DNA of 64,000 nucleotides from Siphonodentalium dalli (taxonomy: Eukaryota; Mollusca; Scaphopoda; Gadilida; Siphonodentaliidae): NCBI GenBank assembly GCA_032622095.1, contig CP136061.1, forward strand, positions 88,468,983 through 88,532,982. Reading direction: 5' to 3'. The translations under genes were made by a program, and so were the position numbers. Every line of letters starts with the position of its first letter. The first letter of the stretch is position 1. Under the pieces are notes generated by a model. It did no database searches and was not told the DNA's origin. It worked only from the letters and a program-made list of their open reading frames with translations. Below are positions 13,001 through 25,000 of this stretch, piece after piece.

Positions 13001-16000
13001 GATAAATTTGATTCACAATTCGTCTACGACTCGTTGTGAATCATATTTATCAATCTCGTTTCATAAAATCTTATATCCCAACATAACTCGTTGAAGATTG
13101 TCTATATGTGACCCGCCATATCAAATCCAGTCGTAAGTCGGGATTTTTTTTACCCTGTGCCAATGCATTCTCTTATATATGCGAGTCGACCATAGGTCGC
13201 CTCGCATATATAAGAGAATGCATTGGCATAACAATTTTTTTCAATTTTAATAATGTTTTCTTGTATTCTTTAACAATTTTATAATTTCACCCATACAGAG
13301 CCCCAGACAAACATGAGCAGACGACACTCTTCTATATGCTTCTATATATGTGTGGGGCTCCCTGCAGGGTAATGGATGTTTTTTATTTTATGTCCTAAAA
13401 ATTGTAAGAAACATTTATTTAAAAAAAATGATAACAAATTGTTAGGCCAATGCATTCTCTTATATATGCGAGGCGACCTATGGTCGACTCGCCTAAATAA
13501 GAAAATGCATTGGCACAGGGTAAAAAAATTCCCGACTTACGACTGGATTTGATATGGCGGGTCACAAATATGCATTGTCCGGATGATAATTTCATCAACA
13601 ATTCAACATAATTTCTTGATATTTTGTACGTGGTTCTTACTTGAGAAGACGCAGGCCAATAGCGAATATGGTCACCGTCCGATGATTTTTTGACGCAGTT
13701 ATGCCTTTTCTTCAACTACCACCTCCTTTCGGGGAACATGGGTTTTGTGACCCTTTGGTTAATTTTGTAACCGGGTGTCTGTTAGAATATCGCTTTTATG
13801 ACCGTGTTTTCCGCACAGGTCCCCTGGTGCGATACCACCCCTACAAGTATATATACTAATATTAGTATATATACTTGTAGGGGTGGTATCGCACCAGGGG
13901 ACCTGTGGTTTTCCGCGGATTTGCTATATGGGAATCCATTTAGTATACAAAGGGTTAAATACATCGAATCCTCGATGGACCAAATTAGTATGCGTTCACA
14001 CACTCACAAATTGGCTGGTATTTTTGAAGTCATTTCGAAGGAGAAAGGTAGAATGTGCCGGACAATGAACGCAAACATGCGTATGAAAAGCATCTCTAGG
14101 ACAGCTAGATAAGTGAAAACTCCGTATATAGTCGCCTGTAAATAGCATGAACATTTCTCGCAAGAATCAATCATACAGGTAAGAGTCAATCATACAGGTA
14201 AGAATCAATAATACAGGTAATAATCAATCATACAGGTAAGAATCAATCATACAGGTAAGAATCAATCATACAGGTAAGAATCAGTCATACAGGTAAGAAT
14301 CAGTCATACAGGTAAGAATCAATCATACAGGTAAGAATCAGTCATACAGGTAAGAATCAGTCATACAGGTAAGAATCAATCATACATGTAAGAATCAGTC
14401 ATACAGGTAAGAGTCAATCATACAGGTAAGAGTCAATCATACAGGTAAGAATCAATCATACATGTAAGAATCAATCATACATATAAGAATCAATCATACA
14501 GATAAGAATCAGTCATACAGGTAAGAATCAATCATACAGGTAAGAATCAATCATACAGGTAAGAATCAATCATACGGGTAAGAATCAATCATACAGGTAA
14601 GAATCAATCATACATATAAGAATCAATCATACAGATAAGAATCAGTCATACAGGTAAGAATCAATCATACAGGTAAGAATCAATCATACAGGTAAGAATC
14701 AGTCATACAGGTAAGAGTCAATCATACAGGTAAGAGTCAATCATACAGGTAATAATCAATCATACAGGTAAGAATCAATCATACAGGTAAGAATCAATCA
14801 TACATGTAAGCATCAATCATACAGGTAAGAATCAATCATACAGGTAAGAATCAGTCATACAGGTAAGAATCAATCATACAGGTAAGAATCAATCATACAG
14901 GTAAGAATCAATCATACATGTAAGAATCAGTCATACAGGTAAAGAATCTGTCATACAGGTAAGAATCAATCATACAGGTAAGAGTCAATAATACAGGTAA
15001 GAGTCAATCATACAGGTAAGAATCAATCATACAGGTAAGAATCAATCATACAGGTAAGAGTCAATCATACAGGTTAGAATCAATCATACAGGTAAGAATC
15101 AATCATACATGTAAGAATCAGTCATACAGGTAATAATCAATCATACAGATAAGAGTCAATCATACAGGTAAGAATCAATCATACAGGTAAGAATCAATCA
15201 TACAGGTAATAATCAATCATACAGGTAAGAATCAATCATACAGGTAAGAGTCAATCATACAGGTAAGAGTCAATAATACAGGTAATAGTCAATCATACAG
15301 GTTAGAATCAATCATACAGGTAAGAATCAATCATACAGTTAAGAATCAGTCATACAGGTAATAATCAATCATACATGTAAGAGTCAATCATACAGGTAAT
15401 AATCAATCATACAGGTAAGAATCAATCATACAGGTAAGAATCAATCATACATGTAAGAATCAATCATACAGGTAAGAATCAATAATACAGGTACGAGTCA
15501 ATCATACAGGTATGTGAAGGCAAATGTCAGTAGCACCGTTATACATGTGGAACTACAGAAATTTTACTTCTCATGTTGTTAGCTTTAGTAAAGACTAAAG
15601 ATACATTGCATGTTGCCGTTCATATTCTGATACTATATGGTTTTCTATGACGAAATGCCTGCAAAAAATACCAGCAAAAATGTCAGTGTGTGAACGTACA
15701 CTTAAGGTTTATATTTATCGCGTTATTGTTCGATGTTGAACGGTGGAAAAATATCTTTGTACGATGGCAATATGAACAATTAACCCTTTCATGACCAGAC
15801 CTTCCTGAATTTTTGAGAAATGAACACTTAAGGTTTATATATTTTTAACACATCGTTATAGTTCGATGTGGAACGGTGGAAAATAATCTTTGTACGACGG
15901 GCAATATGAAAGAGGCACGTTTCTCATGATAATGTGTGCACTTACGTCATACTTTCAGACACATTTGCACTGAGGTGCTTCAACTTTTAACCCTTTACCC

Positions 16001-19000
16001 AACAAACCGGCCAAAACCGGCCAAATAAAGCTTCAACAGCCTAAAATATCTTCGGTCTGTCTCAATAGAACCATACACATATGGATATCATTGGAACGGG
16101 CTCCTTGACCACATTGTGATAGTTACAGTTATGCCCTGTGCCAATGCATTCTCTTATATATGCGAGTCGACCATAGGTCGCCTCGCATATATAAGAGAAT
16201 GCATTGGCCTAAAAAAAAACACTTTTTACCATTTGTTCTTACATTCTTTAACAATTTTATAATTTTTAATGTGTTAAGCCAATGCATTCTCTTATATATG
16301 CGAGGCGACCTATGGTCGACTCGCATATATAAGAGAATGCATTGGCACAGGGCCCTTCTGTTGGGTAAAGGGTTAATGGAGCCGATTCGTTATCTTCACT
16401 CGGAAGTAACCCAAGTGCCATGCATGCATCCGGATGAGTTAGGGTCAAATAGGATAGCAAAAAAAATGTTGTTGAGACCTTGTTGTAAAATATCGAGCCA
16501 CTGTGTATGATAAATTAAAACATGATCACATAAAGAGATGCACCACTGTTGACTCGACGAGCTGGCGAGCCACAATATTTTACACCTCCTAGATAAATGT
16601 ACACCCATTGTTAACCTTTCATGACGGGAGCAGCGCTTGTGCATCATTAAAAACCATGTTCCAGTGCATTCTCTGATATATGCTCTCAAACGACCAGTTT
16701 ATTAGCTCAATTAACTTGGCGAAGTCAAGTTTGCGCTATTATGATGGGATGGCGTCCATCGTCCGTGCGTGTGTGATCCGTCAACGATATCCTTTGGCAC
16801 ACCCTACAGGCCACATATCTCACTCGATCGTCACCAGTCACCAAACTAGATATGGATCTTCGGTGTGACCTCTAGGTGGGATCCATCGATTATTTACCGA
16901 AATTAGCCAAGACAGCATGGCCGCCGGCAGCCATATTGAATTTAAAATTGAAATCATTTGGCACACTGTGTGACCTGCATTTATTGGAGAAATGTTTTGA
17001 AAATGTACAGACATATTTAGGGTCACCTCTAGATGGGAGCTGTCGAACGATTTTCGATGAAAAACATGACCACCGGAAGCCATCTTGGATTTTACTCTTT
17101 GCATGACTGAAAACCCTTTGGCAAATCCTACATACCACACCCATCAAATATTGCCACCAAACTCTATATGTGACACGCCATATCAAATCCAGTCGTAAGC
17201 CGGGATTTTTTTTACCCTGTTCCAATGCATTCTCTTATATATGCGAGTCGACCATATGTCGCCTCGCATATATAAGAGAATGCATTGGCCTAACAATGTT
17301 ATACAATTTTAATAATTTTTTCTTGTATTCTTTAACAATTTTATAATTTCACCCATACAGAGCCCCAGACAAACATGAGCAGACGACACTCTTCCTTCTA
17401 TATGCTTCTATATATGTGTGGGGCTCCCTGCAGGGTAATGAATGTTTTTTATTTTATGTCTTAAAAATTGTAAGAAACATTTATTTTAAAAAAAATGATA
17501 AAAAATTGTTAGGCCAATGCATTCTCTTATATATGCGAGGCGACCTATGGTCGACTCGCATATATAAGAGAATGCATTGGCACAGGGTAAAAAAAAATCC
17601 CGACTTCCGACTAGATTTGATATGGCGGGTCACATATGGTTCTTCGACACGACCACTAGTTGAGAGGCATTTCACTTTTCAGAATTTCGTTGAAAATCAT
17701 GGACGTCAACTGCCATTTTGGATTTTACTCTTTGCATGACTAAATCATTAGGCACACCCTACTGACCACACCCCTCACCCGATCGTCACCAAACATCATA
17801 TGGATCTTTGGGTGACCTTAGATTTTTCCAGAAGGTCGTTCAAAACATGGCCACCAAGCAGCCATCTTGGATTTCACATTTGAATTCATCGACACGCTCT
17901 GCAGCCTACCTTTGTTGGAGATATGTTTCAAATGAAAAATAATTTCACCTGCACAATACAATCCCTTCACTAAACTTTTTGACTTTCCCTATTCTTTATC
18001 ATTCTATTGACTGCTCAGTAAAAAATTAGCGCCATCCCAAGTTGAACTACAGTGTCATTGACACTTTCATATAAAAGTTTTCTCAAAGTTAAAAATATGT
18101 TGCAAGTGTCAAGTCAATGGGGTGGTTCGCAGACTGTGCAACATGAAATTCTCAGGGTTGGTAATCCGACTAAGGTACTTCAACATAATGAGCCCATCCG
18201 TTGTCTCCACTTAGAGGTAACAACTACCATGCATCCGAAGATGTTTATGTCCAAATAAGATGATAACATTGATTGTCGAGTCATTGGGGTATAATAGCGC
18301 GCGAGTCGGGTTATCGTAGTCGATTATATTTGGAGATTGATACATAAATATTTTTATACGGAATCCATATGCCACATCAGTGTGGCAGCAACATCTATTG
18401 TGCCAAGGTGCATGCTTCAAATATAAAAGAGCCACTTTCGCGGACTTCATGTGCCATATAGCAAAACTATTGAAGTCATTGAATTTAGAAAAGTCTGGTC
18501 CCTATTTGTCTTCAGCGTGGAAATGAGTGCAATGCTATACGAATTATATCAACTGAGTGCACTAAATTTGATTCGAGCAGAGCTTTAGCGAGTCTCGAAT
18601 CGAATTTAGTAGACGAGAGTAGAATTGCGACGAATTTTCGATCCATTTTATCATAAAATGATCTCGAAACTACTGGGTTAAAAGAAATTCATATTGATTT
18701 GCTTATCACAACCAAAGGGGAAGTCAGCTAACATTCAAGAAAAATGTGTCTTTTCATGTTGACAAAATTGTTCGACCACCCATGTTTATCTCACAGTAAA
18801 CATTAAATAACCTATACACAAATAGAATTTCATAATTATATTCTAATGAACATTTAATAATAGAGTTCCGATATTGACATCAATATCACTGCGCTAAGCT
18901 CTTACGTAACTGAGCGTGCCGATAATACACGTGTGTCTTACTAAAAAATATGATTTCGAGTTTAGGGGCTAATTCCGGCCAAAGAAAGTCCTGTATTCCG

Positions 19001-22000
19001 GATCCGGATCCAACGCACTTTTTGAAATTGATTTAAATCACCATTATGTGGCATTTTCGCATTATATCACCGCTATATGTGACTTTGATCACCAATTATG
19101 TGATAAACACAATTCCTTAAGGAACAATTGTTAGTCTAATCCTGGTACGGTAAACACGAAGAACACCAGTCTCTTTTTCGCACGAAAAATTGAAGACAGT
19201 TGCGTGCTACATGTACTCAACTGTTATGACTTTGACTTTGTCAGAGTCTATGAAGAATGTAGATAGGTATTTCTTGTATTTATCGACCAGTCGTTTAAGG
19301 GGGAGGTCAAGTGATCAATTTTGAAAGGGGATTTTCATGCAAATCTCCGGAGCAAATATATCTGAAGCAATTGTCCGGAACCAAAGCAGGCACATCATTT
19401 AAATGGCAGATGCGCTGGGTACATTATAAAATTTTGCAATAAATATATTTTTGAGAATTTTCTTCTGGATTTACATCATATGACCAAAAATAAATACACT
19501 AACTTTATAATGGAACAAGTTCCAAGCGGGCCCGCCAGATAAATACATGTTGTTTCAAATACCACACCAAGTCACATGCACTCAGAAGTATTTTAAACTC
19601 AGTAACCTTTGCTCCGCAGATTTGCATGGAAATCCCCATTAAAAATTGGTCACTTGACCTCCCCCTTAACTCCTTCAAAATTAGGTACACATAACATGTA
19701 TGTTCAAAAGAGCCATCATTCTCTAGTCACGGTTATACCCATGGTGAGCACTTATGCGCATGCGTAATCCCTTCTGCGACGTCTGCGCTAATATGTGTTA
19801 TCTGCGCGTGATGATATCCCAACATTCCCAAGGGCCATGCATCCGGAGAATATGACCCAATGGAATGCAAAAAGCGTTCTTGAATCATTTAGGATAATAG
19901 CGAGCCATTGTGTCAAATAATTTCAATGATGATCCTATATAAACGAGCATCGTTAAATTTGTTGACTCGACGAAATGGCGAGCCACAAGCTTTTCCGTCT
20001 CCTGTAGACAAACATGCGCACCTTGAAATAACCGCGCACGTTGACGTAAGACCGTGACCCAAAACAAAGTTTGTTTAACCCTAGATCCGTCTTCTATATA
20101 TATTTACACGCGTTCTTAGAGGCCACATAATGTATTTATTTCGGGTTTCAACAGCTATTTTATATACTCAAATGACCAAATTGCAAAAATATCGGGAAGT
20201 GAATGTCAAATCAATGGGGCGGTGTGCAGACTTGCAACATGCATTTCGTACAGATGATATATAATCCAACTGACACCAATTAGAGTTCAGTATAGTGTTG
20301 GCTGACACCCCACCCCGAGGATCCTTAGTTACGCCCATGCATTTTACAATAGGCATATTATGTTTTATTACTTAGTTTACTGATTTTCCCAACAAAAAAA
20401 AACTATTTAATTTTTCGGGTTTTTATTCACTCCAATGGGAATATTAATCCAGACAAATATCAATTACTAGCAGGGTGACCCGACTTCGTTCGGGCTGTTT
20501 CCCTTCTGCTTTCATCCGGACTTCAGATACCAATTTTGAAATAGCTGGTTTTGAAAACCTCCTTGGATATAACATCGAAATCCATCGAAAGGCGCGATTT
20601 GACCTCGAATTTACCATTTTGAAGGTCAAGGTCAGGTCGGGGTGACGATTTGACCCGTCCAAACACTCCCCGGACAAAAGTACCCATATGTATAAAATTT
20701 CATCAAATCCGTCCGTCGAAAGGCGCGATTTGACCTTGAATTGACCATTTTGAAGGTCAAGATCAGGTCGGGGTCACGATGTGAGATTAAGTTTGAGTAA
20801 AATATGCAACAATATCGATTGGACAGCGAAGCCTCTCGGCGATGTTTTTTCATCTCTCTATCTGGCTTTAAAGACACTTCCAAGTAAACACATATATCTT
20901 GTCTTTGCAAGTGGACACGACATGAACATCTATTGGCGATCCGGTGGTTTGTTTTAGACGAGGAGATTATACTATACCGCAAATATTTTATTTCTCACAA
21001 CCATATTGTTTGAAAATTGTATACATATGTGACCCGCCATATCAAATCCAGTCGTAAGTCGGGATTTTTTTTACCCTGTTCCGATGCATTCTCTTATATA
21101 TGCGAGTCGACCATAGGTCGCCTCGCATATATAAGAGAATGCATTGGCCTAACAATTTTTTACAATTTTAATAATTTTTTCTTGTATTCTTTAACAATTT
21201 TATAATTTCACCCATACAGAGCCCCAGACAAACATGAGCAGACGACACTCTTCTATATGCTTCTATACATGTGTGGGGCTCCATGCAGGGCAGTCGTAAA
21301 TAAATTTCGAAGTACAATGGCTAGACGCGCTGGTACCGTGCGCGACTGTGGGAGCAAATGTACGCTAAGTTTACTTAGACTGCCTGCAGGGTAATGGATG
21401 TTTTTTATTTTATGTCCTAAAACTTGTAAGAAACATTTATTTAAAAAAAATGATAAAAAATTGTTAGGCCAATGCATTCTCTTATATATGCGAGGCGACC
21501 TAGACTCGCATATATAAGAGAATGCATTGGCACAGGGTAAAAAAAAATCCCGACTTACGACTGGATTTGATATGGCGGGTCACATATTATACATATTTTA
21601 CATATTTTTTATTTTTCCCTCCCACCTACCCTTCCCCTAACTTTGGCTGAATAGGTCACTCTCACCGGTTTTCTGTGATAAAGTTACCCAGGTTCCTGAA
21701 ATTGTGATAAATTTACCCAGGTTGGAGAGGTTTGTGATAAAGTTACCCAGGTTAAGAATATTTCATGTTTAGCAACAAATTATTCATTTTTGCGATAAAA
21801 ATGACGAGCTACAGTACTAATATGTCTTAATGTGGGCTTAATATGGGCTTTACTTGTCAAAACTGAATAGTATTTCCCTCAGTCACATTTAAATCAAGTT
21901 TTTATTGTAAGATTTACTTAACCTGGGTAACTTTATCACAATTCTCTCCAACCTGGGTAACTTTATCACAGAAAACCGGTGAGAGTGACCTATTCAGCCT

Positions 22001-25000
22001 AACTTTGAGCCAAAACAATCAGTAAAACAAGCAATAAAAAACAAAATGCCCTACGATACCCACGAGGATTTGTACACTTGCGTAATTCTTTCCGACACGT
22101 TTGCACTAAGGTGCTTTATCTAAAGAAGCCACTTCGTTATCTGCACTTAGAGGCAACCCAAGCATCATTCACCGGGAGGAGTTAGAGCCAAATAGGATGC
22201 TAAAAGTGTTATTAATTCAGTGTAATATCATAGCGATCCATTGTGTTTGATCATTTCAATAATGATCCCACAACGAGCACGATTGTTTACTCGACGAATT
22301 GGCGAGCCACAAGGTGTTTCGTCTCCAAGACAAGTATGCGCACTTTGAAATAACAACACAAGTTGAAATAAGACCCTGACCCAAAATTAAGTTTGTTTAA
22401 CCGTTTCTATACTAAATAGATTGATGAGTGGTTACCTTATTAACCCTATCTATACTAAATAATCATTGATGAGTGGTTACCTTATTAGCCCTATCTATAA
22501 TAAATACTCATTGATGAGTGGTTACCTTATTAGCCCTATCTATAATAAATACTCATTGACGGGTAATCCCCTCAGGAAATGTTCAGCTAATAAGTTTAAC
22601 TTATGAACTGAATATTTCCCTCTAATGTCAATTATTAGTACACATCTCGAGAAATAACAAACTTCAAAAATCAATATCTGATCACTTTGAACTTTGATGG
22701 GTGGGTTCCTCGACTCGAATCAAATATTGTTAACACCCGAAGTCAAAGAAATAGTTATATATAAACTAAACTGTTCAGACTAAAGAACCACGGTCCGATT
22801 TTACATCGTATAACTACCAAAATACGATTAGACCCTACCTATGTGCCATTGACCCTTTCATTACGGGAGCTGCGTTGGTGTAGCATTAAAGATCCTGTAC
22901 CAGCGAATTCTCTTCTATATGCGAGTCTCCCAAATATAAGAGAATGCACTGGCTTACACGGTTTATGGTAGATATTTTTAGGCCAATGTAATCTCTTATA
23001 TATGTGAGGCTTTCTATACATGGAAGACTCGCGCGGATACATAAGAGAAATTGGCACAAGGTTTTCACAAAATTTCAGGAAGCTGCGGTCATGGAAGGGT
23101 TAACGGTATTGTTGACAGTCGAGTGGTCGTTCGTTCGAACCGTCTCCTCATTTGGTAGGGAGTCCCCATGGAAAGCTGGTTGTTTGAAGGCTTACAGGGC
23201 TGGGGGTCGTACCCAGTAGAAGTGATGTCATTTATTACATAGCATGTCATAACATATTCATATAAACACATATTCGTACGACATATTATAACACAGACAC
23301 CCCATTATACTTGTTAAACAAATCAACGTCACAGTAGTCCCTGCTAACCCGACCAAGTGCTATAAACAGCAGTGTGTATGTGTTGACGACGAGCATACAG
23401 CACAAACAACGTGATATTTACGACTGTGGCCCATTTGATAAGTTCATAAAACTATTCGATGTTGTCCCATGATATATGATATGTCTGTAGAGCTATGCTA
23501 TGCTGATGGATACATAGATTCACAATATTATAGATGTCATGTATAATGGAGATGATTTAACATAAGTTTGGTGAACATCTGCGAGAATTAGTTTTTGTCA
23601 TTTTTTGACCAGGACATCTAGACTACACAATTAGACCTCTCGTATATCATGAACATGTTTTTGTATAAGTTTGATGGAAATATCTGACAATAAGTTTTTG
23701 TCAATTTGTTATGCCCCTCGCAATCCAACCCTAGGTCATGTCATGAAACTCTACTAAGGCTAACGCCCATACGCGCGGTAGCCTTAGTAGAGGTTCATGT
23801 CATGACCTAAATCCATTCCCTGCATGACTGTGCAGTTCTGAAATTCACACTGCACCACGAGAAGTATATAGTTTATCATGCCGATCGATGCTTATGTATA
23901 TATAACTTTTGTGATAACAATGTATTTATTATTTGTGGCGTCTCTCCCCCAACCCCATGTATATGACTCGAACGGTGCCACTTCGGTATTTTAGAGACAG
24001 GGGCGCCGGAAGCATCCAAGGGCAGGGGGGCAGAGCCTACAAAAAGGGCACTTTTCCGCAAAAAAGGGCATTTTCTCCGCAAACTCGGGAAAATAACCAT
24101 AAATTCATTGTGGCAAAAATCCCTATTTTAATGGTATTTGTCGGTTTTTATGGCCGCTTTGTGATAACATTGACAAAAAATTAATATTCCTTGTGAAATT
24201 GGTGGTATTTGGACCAAAGAAGTCACATTTTGCTATAAAAACACGAGATTAAACACACAAAAAGCATTTTCTGTCTCCAGAAAAAGGGCAAGTCCTGCCC
24301 CCGCTCGCCCCCTTGGTCATGGGCAGGGGGGGGGTCGGCTGCCCCCTCTTCCGGCGCCCCTGTTTAGAGACATATTATAGACTTGTTTGGGTGCGTACAA
24401 CTGAATCACAACATTACATTTCCAGTATAATGGAGATGATTATATGTATGTTAGGTTGAAATCAGTGACAATAATTTGTGGTCAACAATTTGTTTGCCCT
24501 CTCCCAACCCCATCCCTGACCGGACGATGTCACATCGGGAGACGCTCATATATCATAGATATATTTATATATAAGTTTGGAAAAAATCGGTGATATAATT
24601 GATTTGTTTGTTTCTTACATTTGGCAACCGTCCCCAACCCCCATGCCAGACTCGAACGGCGCCACTTTGGTATGTTTAAACGACAACATTAGATTCTCCG
24701 ATTCATGAAGATGACCCAAAATATGACATTGGTGGAAAACAGTGACAAAACAATTCACTGAATTTGGTGCCCCCTCCATCTCTGACCCGGACGGTGTAAT
24801 AAAAAAACACAACAATTTAACCTGCATCTTCCCATACTTGTTAGCTAGATACATATCATATTCATCCCTACTAACCGACCAAGTGATATAACAAGTCATC
24901 CATGTCTGACCCGGAAGGTGTCATTTAAAAACAACAATTTTACCTATATCTTCCCATACATGTTAGCTACATAAATATCAGATTCATCCCCAATAACCCG

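Noticed and set aside
14162-15511. Possible CRISPR array (many short direct repeats)
   Set aside because: Units are contiguous with no unique spacers, the genome is eukaryotic, and the array sits in a TIR element.
16129-17739. Short open frames containing [15 protein letters not shown] and similar in many places
   Set aside because: They are translations of the dumbbell hairpins, which recur because the DNA recurs.
23110-23225. Possible tRNA-like or SINE head (GTTCGTTCGAACCG, GGGGTCGTACCCA)
   Set aside because: No cloverleaf can be formed with proper A and B box spacing, and no SINE tail or second copy is visible.
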